Below, in pieces: positions 22,946-36,689 of a DNA stretch of 64,000 nucleotides (within the stretch, counting starts at the first letter, position 1; each line of letters starts with the position of its first letter). The position numbers and the translations under genes are program-made. The notes beneath the pieces were generated by a model that saw nothing but the letters and a program-made list of their open reading frames with translations, did no database searches and had not been told where the DNA came from. The DNA is from Cordylochernes scorpioides (taxonomy: Eukaryota; Arthropoda; Arachnida; Pseudoscorpiones; Chernetidae), in NCBI GenBank assembly GCA_030710605.1, contig CP092868.1, positions 26,727,050-26,791,049 of the forward strand, written 5' to 3'.

Positions 22946-23771
22946 ATACATATATATATACATATTACATAAATATGGTGGTGCTTATCTCCATGGTTTA
23001 AACCAATTCCTGAAGTCCACTTCTCTCCAATTTTGCAATGGTAGTTATAGGCCTCCAACATAAATATTGTGACGAAGAAATAATTTATTATTTAATTTAA
23101 TATTATTCAATGAAAATATTCTCAACAGATTATAAAAATATATATTACTCTATATTTGCAAAGTCATCTTAAAAATATTTCTTTGCTTGCTTGTTCAAGA
23201 TTCTCTAGCTGTAGATAGTTTTGTTGATAATTGTAGACTAGTCGTACTGACGTCATCAATAAATACGCTTACATCTTAAGATATACAAATACTTGATTTC
23301 TACGCTACAATATAATAAAATATAATAATAAAATGATATATACATGCTAAAAGCTAAAAATTCTTTGAGTTTTGTCCATGAATGTAGATCCTTTTAAAAG
23401 ATTCCACGGAGTTTGAGGTTTTATCGAAATAAGGTCAGGAAGTTAGAATAAGCTATTAAAACACGAAACAATGAAGGATATCAACAAAGGTATTGGCGAC
23501 TGACAATCAATTTAGACTTGAAGGATTTCCTCCATAGACGCAACAAGAGACACAGCTGGTAGCTGTAATTAATTGATGTTTTTGTGGAGAGTGTTTTTTT
23601 AATGGTTTAATGGTTGGCGAGTTGAAGTTTACTATAGTATTGTTGGCTACTTACATTAGCCACTTGGACTAATGGGTAAAGTATCATTCTCGATATATCA
23701 AACTTGGGTTTAGAAGTAACTTGACCAGTTTGACTCTTGTATCTGCCCAACTCTATCTAGCTTAAATACGC

Positions 23772-23794
23772 GATCTACGTATTCTTCGTAGATC
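23772..23794. other. Perfect 8-bp inverted repeat
   Basis: gatctacg, a 7-base loop, then cgtagatc. It lies just outside the left arm of the satellite-flanking inverted repeat. Purpose unknown. Confidence 0.6.
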
Positions 23795-23802
23795 ACGAAA
23801 TA

Positions 23803-23984
23803 CGTGGTATCGCTGGAGACCCACCGGTGATTCTCCACCAAACTCTGCAGTGCTGGCAGAGGCGCCATATTCATTGTACATAGTGTATATAATCCATATT
23901 ATCTTTTCTTATAGATAGTGCAGACTGTGCACTTTGTATGTATTGACAAGATGTCAATAAAATTATTTTAATTGTCAATTGTCT
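23803..23984 (+). repeat. Left inverted arm flanking the 36-bp satellite
   Basis: Inverted relative to 34021-34213: shared blocks are ccaccaaactctgcag, gtgcagactgtgcac and tattgacaagatgtcaataa. The arm ends in aattgtcaattgtct, resembling a tandem-repeat tail of a retroelement, right before the satellite. Confidence 0.8.
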
Positions 23985-24000
23985 CTCTAGCTCAACAGTC

Positions 24001-27000
24001 CAGTTATAGAGTCCACTCTATCTATCCCAGTACATAGAGCAGTTATAGAGTCCAACTCTATCCCAGTACATAGAGCAGTTATAGAGTCCAACTCTATCCC
24101 AGTACATAGAGCAGTTATAGAGTCCAACTCTATCCCAGTACATAGAGCAGTTATAGAGTTCCAACTCTATCCCAGTACATAGAGCATTAGATCCAACTCT
24201 ATCCCAGTACATAGAGCAGTTATAGAGTCCAACTCTATCCCAGTACATAGAGCAGTTATGAGAGTCCAACTCTATCCCAGTACATAGAGCAGTTATAGAG
24301 TCCAACTCTATCCCAGTACATAGAGCAGTTATAGAGTCCAACTCTATCCCAGTACATAGAGCAGTTATAGAGTCCAACTCTATCCCAGTACATAGTAGCA
24401 GTTTATAGAGTCCCATCTCTATCCCAGTACATAGAGCAGTTATAGAGTCCAACTCTATCCCAGTACATAGAGCAGTTATAGAGGTCCAACTCAATCCCAG
24501 TACATAGAGCAGTTATAGAGTCCAACTCTATCCCAGTACATAGAGCAGTTATAGAGTCCAACTCTATCCCAGTACATAGAGCAGTTATAGAGTCCAACTC
24601 TATCCCAGTACATAGAGCAGTTATAGAGTCCAACTCTATCCCAGTATATAGAGCAGTTATAGAGTCCAACTATATCCAGTACATAGAGCAGTTATAGAGT
24701 CCAACTCTATCCCAGTACATAGAGCAGTTATAGAGTCCAACTCTATCCCAGTACATAGAGCAGTTATAGAGTTCCAACTCTATCCCAGTACATAGAGCAG
24801 TTATAGAGTCCAACTCTATCCCAGTACATAGAGCAGTTATAGAGTCCAACTCTATCCCCAGTACATAGAGCAGTTATAGAGTCCAACTCTATGCCCAGTA
24901 CATAGAGCAGTTATAGAGTCCAACTATATCCCAGTATATAGAGCAGTTATAGAGTCCAACTCTATCCCAGTACATAGAGCAGTTATAGAGTCCAACTCTA
25001 TCCCAGTATATAGAGCAGTTATAGAGTCCAACTCTATCCCAGTACATAGAGCAGTTATAGAGTCCAACTCTATCCAGTACATAGAGCAGTTATAGAGTCC
25101 AACTATATCCAAGTACATAGAGCAGTTATAGAGTCCAACTCTATCCCAGTAACATAGAGCATTTAATAGAGTCCAACTCTATCCCAGTACATAGAGCAGT
25201 TATAGAGTCCAACTCTATCCCAGTACATAGAGCAGTTATAGAGTCCAACTCTATCCCAGTACATAGAGCAGTTATAGAGTCCAACTATATCCCAGTACAT
25301 AGAGAAGTTAATAGAGTCCAACTCTATCCCAGTAACATAGAGCAGTTTAGAGTCCAACTCTATCCCAGTACATAGAGCAGTTATAGAGTCCAACTATATC
25401 CAGTACATAGAGCAGTTATAGAGTCCAACACTATCCCAGTACATAGAGCAGGTTATAGAGTCCAACTATATCCCAGTATATAGAGCAGTTATAGAGTCCA
25501 ACTATATCCCCAGTATATAGAGCAGTTATAGAGTCCAACTCTATCCCAGTACATAGAGCAGTTATAGAGTCCAACTCTATCCCAGTACATAGAGCAGTTA
25601 TAGAGTCCAACTCTATCCCAGTACATAGAGCAGTTATAGAGTCCAACTCTATCCCAGTACATAGAGCAGTTATAGAGTCCAACTCTATCCCAGTACATAG
25701 AGCAGTTATAGAGTCAACTATATCCCAGTACATAGAGCAGTTATAGAGTCCCAACTCTACTCCCAGTACATAGAGCAGTTATAGAGTCCAACTCTATCCC
25801 AGTACATAGAGCAGTTATAGAGTCCAACTCTATCCCAGTACATAGAGCAGTTATAGAGTCCAACTCTATCCCAGTACATAGAGCAGTTATAGAGTCCAAC
25901 TCTATCCAGTACATAGAGCAGTTATAGAGTCCAACTCTATCCCAGTACATAGAGCAGTTATAGAGTCCAACTCTATCCCAGTACATAGAGCAGTTATAGA
26001 GTCCAACTCTATCCCAGTACATAGAGCAGTTATAGAGTCCAACTCTATCCCAGTACATAGAGCAGTTATAGAGTCCAACTCTATCCCAGTACATAGAGCA
26101 GTTATAGAGTCCAACTCTATCCCAGTACATAGAGCAGTTTTGAGTCCCAATCTATCCAGTACATAAGAGCAGTTATAGAGTCCAACTCTATCCCAGTACA
26201 TAGCGAGGTTTGTATTATAGTACATAGAGCAGTTTAGAGAAACTATCCCAGTACATAGAGCAGTTATAGAGTCAACCTCTATCAGTAATAGAGAGTTATA
26301 GAGTCCAACTCTATCCCAGTACATAGAGCAGTTATAGATACTCATCCAGTACATAGAGCAGTTATAGAGTCCAACTCATCCAGTACATAGAGCGTTATAG
26401 AGTCCAACTCTATCCCAGTACTAGAGCAGTTATCGAGGTCCAACTCTATCCAGTTCATAGAGCAGTTATAGAGTCCAACTCATCCGTACATAGAGCAGTT
26501 ATAGAGTCCCAACTCTATCCAGTACATAGAGCATTTATAGAGTCCACTTATCCCAGTACATAGAGCAGTTATAGAGTCCAACTCTATCCCAGTACATAGA
26601 GCAGTTATAGAGTTCCAACTCTATCCCAGTACATAGAGCAGTTATAGAGTCCAACTCTATCCCAGTACATAGAGCAGTTATAGAGTCCAACTCTATCCCA
26701 GTACATAGAGCAAGTTATAGAGTCCAACTCTATCCCAGTACATAGAGCAGTTATAGAGTCAACTCTATCCCAGTACATAGAGCAGTTATAGAGTCCAACT
26801 CTATCCCAGTACATAGAGCAGTTATAGAGTCCAACTCTATCCCAGTTACATAGAGCAGGTTATAGGAGTCCAACCTCTTATCCCCAGTACAGAGAGCAGT
26901 TATAGTACTCCAACTCTATCCCAGTACATAGAGCAGTTATAGAGTCCAACTACTCCACCCAGTACATAGAGCAGTTATAGAGTCCAACTCTATCCCAGTA

Positions 27001-30000
27001 CATAGAGCAGTTATAGAGTCCAACTCTATCCCAGTACATAGAGCAGTTATAGAGTCCAACTATATCCCAGTAAATAGAGCAGTTATAGAGTCCAACTCTA
27101 TCCCAGTACATAGAGCAGTTATAGAGTCCAACTCTATCCCAGTACATAGAGCAGTTATAGAGTCCAACTCTATCCCAGTACATAGAGCAGTTATAGAGTC
27201 CAACTCTATCCCAGTACATAGAGCAGTTATAGAGTCCAACTAATATCCCAGTACATAGAGCAGTTATAGAGTCCCAACTCTATCCCAGTACATAGAGCAG
27301 TTATAGAGTCCAACTCTATCCCAGTAACATAGAGCAGTTATAGAGTCCAACTCTATCCCAGTACATAGAGCAGATTATAGAGTCCAAACTCTATCCCAGT
27401 ACATAGAGCAGTTATAGAGTCCAACTATATCCCAGTATATAGAGCAGTTATAGAGTCCAACTATATCCCAGTACATAGAGCAGTTATAGAGTCCAACTCT
27501 ATCCCAGTACATAGAGCAGTTATAGAGTCCAACTCTATCCCAGTACATAGAGCAAGTTATAGAGTCCAACTATATCCCAGTACATAGAGCAGTTATAGAG
27601 TCCAACTCTATCCCAGTACATAGAGCAGTTATAGAGTCCAACTCTATCCCAGTACATAGAGCAGTTATAGAGTACAACTATATCCCAGTATATAGAGCAG
27701 TTATAGAGTCCAACTATATCCCAGTACATAGAGCAGTTATAGAGTCCAACTCTATCCCAGTACATAGAGCAGTTATAGAGTCCAACTCTATCCCAGTACA
27801 TAGAGCAGTTATAGAGTCCAACTCTATCCCAGTACATAGAGCAGTTATAGAGTCCAACTCTATCCCAGTACATAGAGCAGTTATAGAGTCCAACTCTATC
27901 CCAGTACATAGAGCAGTTATAGAGTCCAACTCTATCCCAGTACATAGAGCAGTTATAGAGTCCAACTCTATCCCAGTACATAGAGCAGTTATAGTCCAAC
28001 TCTATCCCAGTACATAGAGCAGTTATAGAGTCCAACTCTATCCCAGTACATAGAGCAGTTATAGAGTCCAACTCTATCCCAGTACATAGAGCAGTTATAG
28101 AGTCCAACTCTATCCCAGTACATAGAGCAGTTATAGAGTCCTACTCTATCCCAGTACATAGAGCAGTTATAGAGTCCAACTCTATCCCAGTACATAGAGC
28201 AGTTATAGAGTCCAACTCTATCCCAGTACATAGAGCAGTTATAGAGTCCAACTCTATCCCAGTACATAGAGCAGTTATAGAGTCCAACTATATCCCAGTA
28301 CATAGAGCAGTTATAGAGTCCAACTCTATCCCAGTACATAGAGCAGTTATAGAGTCCAACTCTATCCCAGTACATAGAGCAGTTTATAGAGTCCAACTCT
28401 ATCCCAGTACATAGAGCAGTTATAGAGTCCAACTCTATCCCAGTACATAGAGCAGTTTATAGAGTCCAACTCTACCAGTACATAGAGCAGTTATAGAGTC
28501 CAACTCTATCCCAGTACATAGAGACATTTAAAGAGTCCAAGCTCTATCCCAGTACATAGAGCAGTTATAGAGTCCAACTCTATCCCAGTACATAGAGCAG
28601 TTATAGAGTCCAACTCTATCCCAGTACATAGAGCAGTTATAGAGTCCAACTCTATCCCAGTACATAGAGCAGTTATAGAGTCCACTCTATCCCAGTACAT
28701 AGAGCAGTTATAGAGTCCAACTCTATCCCAGTACATAGCAGTTATAGAGTCCAACTCTATCCCAGTACATAGAGCAGTTATAGAGTCCAACTCTATCCCA
28801 GTACATAGAGCAGTTATAGAGTCCACCTCTATCCCAGTACATAGAGCAGTTATAGAGTCCAACTCTATCCCAGTACATAGAGCAGTTATAGAGTCCAACT
28901 CTATCCCAGTACATAGAGCAGTTATAGAGTCCAACTCTATCCCAGTACATAGAGCAGTTATAGAGTCCAACTCTATCCCAGTACATAGAGCAGTTATAGA
29001 GTCCAACTCTATCCCAGTATATAGAGCAGTTATAGAGTCCAACTATATCCCAGTACATAGAGCAGTTATAGAGTCCAACTCTATCCCAGTAATAGAGCAG
29101 TTATAGAGTCCAACTCTATCCCAGTACATAGAGCAGTTATAGAGTCCAACTCTATCCCAGTACATAGAGCAGTTATAGAGTCCAACTCTATCCCAGTACA
29201 TAGAGCAGTTATAGAGTCCAACTCTATCCCAGTACATAGAGCAGTTATAGAGTCCAACTCTATCCCAGTACATAGAGCAGTTATAGAGTCCAACTCTATC
29301 CCAGTATATAGAGCAGTTATAGAGTCCAACTCTATCCCAGTACATAGAGCAGTTATAGAGTCCAACTCTATCCCAGTACATAGAGCAGTTATAGAGTCCA
29401 ACTCTATCCCAGTACATAGAGCAGTTATAGAGTCCAACTCTATCCCAGTATATAGAGCAGTTATAGAGTCCAACTCTATCCCAGTACATAGAGCAGTTAT
29501 AGAGTCCAACTCTATCCCAGTACATAGAGCAGTTATAGAGTCCAACTCTATCCCAGTACATAGAGCAGTTATAGAGTCCAACTCTATCCCAGTACATAGA
29601 GCAGTTATAGAGTCCAACACTATCCCAGTCACATAGAGCAGTTATAGAGTCAAACTCTATCCCAGTACATAGAGCAGTTATAGAGTAGTCCAACTCTATC
29701 CCAGGTACATAGAGCAGTTATAGAGTCCAACGCGATCCCATCATAGAGCAGTTATGATTCCACTCTTTCCCAGTACAATAGGACCGAGTTATAGAGTCAA
29801 CACTCTATCCCAGTACATTAGAGCAGTTATAGAGTCCAACTCTATACCCAGTACATAGAGGCAGTAATAGAGTCCAAACTCTATCCTGTACATAGAGCAG
29901 GGTTATAGAGTCCAACGATATCCCATTATATAGAGCAGGTTATAGAGTCCAACTATTGCCCAGTATATAGAGCGAGTTTATAGAGTCACAACTCATCCCA

Positions 30001-33000
30001 GTACATAGACAGTTATGAAGTCCAACTCTATCGCCAGTACATAGAGCAGTTATTAGGATTCCAACTCCATCCCAGTACATAGAGCAGTTATAGAGTCCAA
30101 CTCTATCCCACAGTACAAAGAGCAGTTATAGATCCAACTCTATCCCAGTACATAGAGCAGTTATATTAGAGTCCAACTCTATCCCAGTACATAGAGCAGT
30201 TATAGAGTCCAACTCTATCCCAGTACATAGAGCAGTTATAGAGTTCCAACTCTATCCCAGTACATAGAGCAGTTATAGAGTCCAACTATATCCCAGTACA
30301 TAGAGCAGTTATAGAGTCCAACTCTATCCCAGTACATAGAGCAGTTATAGAGTCCAACTCTATCCCAGTACATAGAGCAGTTATAGAGACCCCAACTCTA
30401 TCCCAGTACATAGAGCAGTTATAGAGTCCAACTCTAATCCCAGTACATAGAGCAGTATAGAGTCCAACTCTATCCCAGTACATAGAGCAGTTATAGAGTC
30501 CAACTCTATCCCAGAACATAGAGCAGTTATAGAGTCCAACTCTACCCAGTACATGAGCAGTTATAGAGTCCAACTCTATCCCAGTACATAGAGCAGTTAT
30601 AGAGTCAACTCTAATCCCAGTACATAGAGCAGTTATAGAGTCCAACTCTATCCCAGTACATAGCAGTTATAGAGTCCAACTCTATCCCAGTACATAGAGC
30701 AGTTATAGAGTCCAACTCTATCCCAGTACATAGAGCAGTTATAGAGTCCAACTCTATCCCAGTACATAGAGCAGTTATAGAGTCCAACTATATCCCAGTA
30801 TATAGAGCAGTTATAGAGTCCAACTATATCCCAGTACATAGAGCAGTTATAGAGTCCAACTCTATCCCAGTACATAGAGCAGTTATAGAGTCCAACTCTA
30901 TCCCAGTACATAGAGCAGTTATAGAGTCCAACTCTATCCCAGTATATAGAGCAGTTATAGAGTCCAACTCTATCCCAGTACATAGAGCAGTTATAGAGTC
31001 CAACTCTATCCCAGTACATAGAGCAGTTATAGAGTCCAACTCTATCCCAGTACATAGAGCAGTTTATAGAGTCCAACTCTATCCCAGTACATAGAGCAGT
31101 TATAGAGTCCAACTCCATCCCAGTACATAGAGCAGTTATAGAGTCCAACTATATCCCAGTAATAGAGCAGTTATAGAGTCCAACTCTATCCCAGTACATA
31201 GAGCAGTTATAGAGTCCAACTCTATCCCAGTACATAGAGCAGTTATAGAGTCCAACTCTATCCCAGTACATAGAGCAGTTATAGAGTCCAACTCCTATCC
31301 CAGTACATAGAGCAGTTATAGAGTCCAACTCTATCCCAGTACATAGAGCAGTTATAGAGTCCAACTATATCCCAGTATATAGAGCAGTTATAGAGTCCAA
31401 CTATATCCCAGTACATAGAGCAGTTATAGAGTCCAACTCTATCCCAGTACATAGAGCAGTTATAGAGTCCAACTCTATCCCAGTACATAGAGCAGTTATA
31501 GAGTCCAACTCTATCCCAGTACATAGAGCAGTTATAGAGTCCAACTCTATCCCCAGTACATAGAGCAGTTATAGAGTCCAACTCTATCCCAGTACATAGA
31601 GCAGTTATAGAGTCCAACTCTATCCCAGTACATAGAGCAGTTATAGAGTCCAACTCTATCCCAGTACATAGAGCAGTTATAGAGTCCAACTCTATCCCAG
31701 TACATAGAGCAGTTATAGAGTCCAACTCTATCCCAGTACATAGAGCAGTTATAGAGTCCAACTCTATCCCAGTACATAGAGCAGTTATAGAGTCCAACTC
31801 TATCCCAGTACATAGAGCAGTTATAGAGTCCAACTATATCCCAGTACATAGAGCAGTTTAGAGTCCAACTCTATCCCAGTACATAGAGCAGTTATAGAGT
31901 CCAACTATATCCCAGTACATAGAGCAGTTATAGAGTCCAACTCTATCCCAGTACATAGAGCAGTTATAGAGTCCAACTCTATCCCAGTACATAGAGCAGT
32001 TATAGAGTCCAACTCTATCCCAGTACATAGAGCAGTTATAGAGTCCAACTATATCCCAGTACATAGAGCAGTTATAGAGTCCAACTCTATCCCAGTACAT
32101 AGAGCAGTTATAGAGTCCAACTCTATCCCAGTACATAGAGCAGTTATAGAGTCCAACTAATCCCAGTACATAGAGCAGTTATAGAGTCCAACTCTATCCC
32201 AGTACATAGAGCAGTTATAGAGTCCAACTCTATCCCAGTACATAGAGCAGTTATAGAGTCCAACTCTATCCCAGTACATAGAGCAGTTATAGAGTCCAAC
32301 TCTATCCCAGTACATAGAGCAGTTATAGAGTCCAACTCTATCCCAGTACATAGAGCAGTTATAGAGTCCAACTCTATCCCAGTACATAGAGCAGTTATAG
32401 AGTCCAACTCTATCCCATACATAGAGCAGTTATAGAGTCCAACTCTATCCCAGTACATAGAGCAGTTATAGAGTCCAACTATATCCCAGTATATAGAGCA
32501 GTTATAGAGTCCAACTCTATCCCAGTACATAGAGCAGTTATAGAGTCCAACTCTATCCCAGTACATAGAGCAGTTATAGAGTCCAACTCTATCCCAGTAC
32601 ATAGAGCAGTTATAGAGTCCAACTCTATCCCAGTACATAGAGCAGTTATAGAGTCCAACTATATCCCAGTACATAGAGCAGTTATAGAGTCCAACTCTAT
32701 CCCAGTACATAGAGCAGTTATAGAGTCCAACTCTATCCCAGTACATAGAGCAGTTATAGAGTCCAACTCTATCCCAGTACATAGAGCAGTTATAGAGTCC
32801 AACTATCCCAGTACATAGAGCAGTTATAGAGTCCAACTCTATCCCAGTACATAGAGCAGTTATAGAGTCCAACTCTATCCCAGTACATAGAGCAGTTATA
32901 GAGTCCAACTCTATCCCAGTACATAGAGCAGTTATAGAGTCCAACTCTATCCCAGTACATAGAGCAGTTATAGAGTCCAACTATATCCCTATATAGAGCA

Positions 33001-33917
33001 TTATAGAGTCCAACTCTATCCCAGTACATAGAGCAGTTATAGAGTCCAACTCTATCCAGTACATAGAGCAGTTATAGAGTCCAACTCTATCCCAGTACAT
33101 AGAGCAGTTATAGAGTCCAACTATATCCCAGTATATAGAGCAGTTATAGAGTCCAACTCTATCCCAGTACATAGAGCAGTTATAGAGTCCAACTCTATCC
33201 CAGTACATAGAGCAGTTATAGAGTCCAACTCTATCCCAGTACATAGAGCAGTTATAGAGTCCAACTCTATCCCAGTACATAGAGCAGTTATAGAGTCCAA
33301 CTCTATCCCAGTACATAGAGCAGTTATAGAGTCCAACTCTATCCCAGTACATAGAGCAGTTATAGAGTCCAACTCTATCCCAGTACATAGAGCAGTTATA
33401 GAGTCCAACTATATCCCAGTACATAGAGCAGTTATAGAGTCCCAACTCTATCCCAGTACATAGAGCAGTTATAGAGTCCAACTCTATCCCAGTACATAGA
33501 GCAGTTATAGAGTCCAACTCTATCCCAGTACATAGAGCAGTTATAGAGTCCAACTATATCCCAGTACATAGAGCAGTTATAGAGTCCAACTCTATCCCAG
33601 TACATAGAGCAGTTATAGAGTCCAACTCTATCCCAGTACATAGAGCAGTTATAGAGTCCAACTCTATCCCAGTACATAGAGCAGTTATAGAGTCCAACTC
33701 TATCCCAGTACATAGAGCAGTTATAGAGTCCAACTCTATCCCAGTACATAGAGCAGTTATAGAGTCCAACTCTATCCCAGTACATAGAGCAGTTATAGAG
33801 TCCAACTCTATCCCAGTACATAGAGCAGTTATAGAGTCCAACTCTATCCCAGTACATAGAGCAGTTATAGAGTCCAACTCTATCCCAGTATATAGAGCAG
33901 TTATAGAGTCCAACTCC
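24001..33917. repeat. 36-bp satellite, about 275 units
   Basis: Unit: cagttatagagtccaactct followed by atcccagtacatagag. Each unit holds the inverted pair atagagt-cca-actctat, a 7-bp stem with a 3-base loop, on either strand. A variant with tatatcccagtatatagag recurs at about 25475, 27425, 27690, 30790, 31370 and 33125, which points to block-wise copying. Because 36 is divisible by three, minus-strand frames of 60-280 codons (MYWDRVGLYNCS or shifted versions) run through it; these are period artefacts and not genes. Confidence 0.97.
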
Positions 33918-34020
33918 AGCTTAACACAGAGAGTCCAACTTCATCTCAGCAAATAGACATATAAAATCAAACACCAGCCTAACACAGAGACCTATAGAGC
34001 CCAATCCGAACTTAAAACAT

Positions 34021-34213
34021 AGACAATTGACAATTAAATATTTTTATTGTCATCTTGTCAATACATGCAAAGTTCACAGTCTGCACTATTGAAAAAAGAT
34101 AATTACATATATATATATATATATGCATCATACTATGTACAAAGAACATGGTTTCTCTGCCAGCGCTGCAGAGTTTGGTGGAGAATCGTCAGCAGTTCTC
34201 CTGCGACACCACG
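34021..34213 (-). repeat. Right inverted arm flanking the 36-bp satellite
   Basis: Reverse complement of 23803-23984 with scattered substitutions and an (at)n expansion near 34106-34124. It starts agacaattgacaatta. About 100 bp of degenerate satellite separates it from the regular array. Confidence 0.8.
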
Positions 34214-34235
34214 TTAACTTAAAACATAGAGAAGT

Positions 34236-34371
34236 ATAACTACATCAACCAAATATATATTTAATTCCTGACAGTGTCTAGCTGTCATTCTTCCCATTCC
34301 CCTGAGGACATCGAGTCACTGAATCTTCAGGAATTAAATATATAATTGGTTAATGTATCTATATTTCTTCC
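34236..34371. repeat. Imperfect palindrome
   Basis: Arms caaccaaatatatatttaat and its complement ending in atatataattggtta surround a GC-richer loop with cattcccctgaggacatc. Small foldback or hairpin; class unknown. Confidence 0.6.
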
Positions 34372-34399
34372 AACTTCCAACAAACAAATGGTCTTCAAA

Positions 34400-35060
34400 C
34401 ATAGAGCAGTATAGATACCAGCAGCAGTCTAACACATAGAACATAATCCGAGTCTAACCCAATATTGACACATAGAGAGGTGTACCAACTCCAAGCTAAC
34501 ACAAAGACGTATAAGTCTAACCAGAATCCAAAACATAGAGCAGTATAGATACCAACAGCAGTCTAACAACACATAGAACATAATCCGAGTCTCTAACCCA
34601 ATATTGACACATAGAGAGGTGTACCAACTCCAAGCTAACACAAAGACGTATAAGTCTAACCCGAATCCAAAACATAGGGGAGTATTGTTCTTTATTTAAA
34701 CCTCCCACATGTTTATTTCAATAGCCCTAATCATGCGCCGTCTCGTGGTTTCAGACTGCAGACTGCAGATTTAATATTTACTTTTCTCAAAATCGGTCTT
34801 CTATTAATATTAACATATATAAATAGTTTTAAAACTTTCTTTTTTATATATATTTATTCCTTCCTACCATTTGTACCATAGTCTTTATAAGTCGCGCTTC
34901 ATTTCTCGCCTGTTGAAGGGTTTTTACCCGAAAGCTTGCACCTATGCATCAATAAAATAAACTCGTCTTCCTTCACCATGTTTTTTCGTTTAATAGAGGA
35001 GTATAGATACCAACAGCAGTCTAACAACACATAGAACATAATCCGAGTCTAACCCAAGTC
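34400..35060. repeat. Degenerate tandem block of ~130 bp
   Basis: Two consecutive copies (34400-34525, 34530-34670) and a third partial one (34995-35060) share acatagaacataatccgagt and gtataagtctaac. Short pieces such as acatagagcagtatag recall the 36-bp satellite unit, so this may be an eroded relative. Confidence 0.6.
34909..34940 (+). ncRNA. Degenerate hammerhead-like hairpin
   Basis: CCTGTTGAAGGG, loop TTTTTA, CCCGAAAGCTTGCA. The GGG/CCC stem and following GAAA are in hammerhead position, but the core reads CTGTTGA instead of CTGATGA. Probably a relic or a related non-cleaving motif of Penelope-type repeats. Confidence 0.4.
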
Positions 35061-35061
35061 T

Positions 35062-36045
35062 AATACATTCAGCAATACATCATCCAACTTAAGCCTTAAC
35101 ACATATATAGCCGAAGACATAGAATACATACATCCCGGACCTAAGACATCGAGCTGCCCGACAGGAGTCAACACAACAGTACAGAGGCAGATGAATGGAG
35201 CGGCAGAGAGACAAAGGTCTCCACCACCTCATTATACCGCCCCAAGGACGAGACCTCGGGCTGACGACGTTCTTTGTTGACACAACACTACTCCTGAAGA
35301 ACAACCAGACGACAGAAATGGAATTTAAGGACTTATTCGAAAGACCCTGCGTGCCATGCCTCAGGGTAGAATTTGCTATTCGATCTAAATTTGTTCCTTT
35401 TTATCTTTAACGATCTCGCAAATGCTTTGGAGAAAACTGATTTGGCCTTTAAGAGTCTTTCTTAATAGCCTTTAAATTTTTTTTGAGTATCTTTTGTCAG
35501 ATTGTATTTTTCTATATTATAAAATATTTTATGAATCATTGTTGAATAATTTTTATTCCATATCTTATAGAAAATGGTTTTGTTTTTTGAATTATCATTT
35601 TATAGGGAAAAGATTTATTCTGCATATTTTGACAGTGTATCTAATGAATTCTATAGTTTTTGCGTCTATTTGAATACGCCTTTTATGGATTATACAGTGC
35701 GTTATAAACATTACTAAGAATTGAAACGAATTAAACAGATGAATCTAGGCAACAGTGATGTCATTATTGTATATTATGTCTATTACTAAGAATTGGAAAA
35801 AAAAGAAAACTGATGAAGATATGCAACAATGGTCATCATGAGACCATTACTAAGAATTTTAACAGGTAAACTGATGGAGATATGCAACAATGGTCACTAT
35901 AGTACGCTATGAACATTACTAAAATTGGAACAAAGTAATATGATAGAGGTATGCAACAATGGTCACTATAGTATGTTATGAAAATTGATAAAAATTGGAA
36001 CAAACACATACAACACACACACACACAAAGAAGTTACTTTGACAA
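35062..36045. other. Unrecognised sequence
   Basis: 35090-35390 is GC-richer (cagatgaatggagcggcag, ccccaaggacgagacctcgg), with short frames on both strands of about 71 codons that do not resemble any family I know. The rest is AT-rich with three diverged repeats of gatatgcaacaatggtca (35818, 35879, 35947). Confidence 0.4.
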
Positions 36046-36515
36046 CTGTAAACTGCTGAACAACAATGGAAACAAAATAAACTGCAGGGTAACAATGGGA
36101 CCAGAGTGAACTGCTGGACAGCAATAGAGACAAAGTAAACTGCAGGGCAACAATGGAGACAAAGTAAACTGCAGGACAACAATAGAGACAAAGTAAAATG
36201 AAAGACAACAATGGAGAGACAAAGTAAACTGTAGGACAACAATGGAGAGACAAAGTAAACTGCAGGACAACAATAGAGACAAAGTAAAATGAAAGATAAC
36301 AATGGAGAGACAAAGTAAACTGTAGGACAACAATGAAGAGACAAAGTAAACTGTAGGACAACAATGGAGAGACAAAGTTAACTGCAGGAAAACAAAAGAG
36401 ACAAAGTAAAATGAAAGACAACAATGGAGAGACAAAGTAAACTGTAGGACAACAATGAAGAGACAAAGTAAACTGTAGGACAACAATGGAGAGACAAAGT
36501 AAACTGCAGGACAGG
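36046..36515. repeat. 29/31-bp minisatellite
   Basis: About 15 units of the type caaagtaaactgcaggacaa plus caatggagaga or caatagaga. Frames of up to 191 codons on the minus strand (FVSPLLSYSLLC-like) are read-through of the repeat. Confidence 0.9.
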
Positions 36516-36689
36516 AATGGCGACAACAATGTACTACCGAGGACAGAACATCACGCCATACGACACCGGAAAAGAAATGTGATAGGGAAGTTGAGATGGG
36601 ACGGCTCACATTTCATTCAACAGCTTTCACCGAACATTGTGGATCAACTGGAAGTAATTTGGTTCTATTTCCATTGTGTACAGTATCAC

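Noticed and set aside
24001-33917. Many minus-strand frames encoding 12-residue repeats (MYWDRVGLYNCS and LDSITALCTGIE)
   Set aside because: Two different frames are open over the same DNA because the 36-bp period is a multiple of three; indels break them at random. No start context, no unique ends.
24001-33917. CRISPR array
   Set aside because: Units are contiguous with no unique spacers; eukaryotic satellite context. The same applies to the arrays at 1-3317 and 6810-13072.
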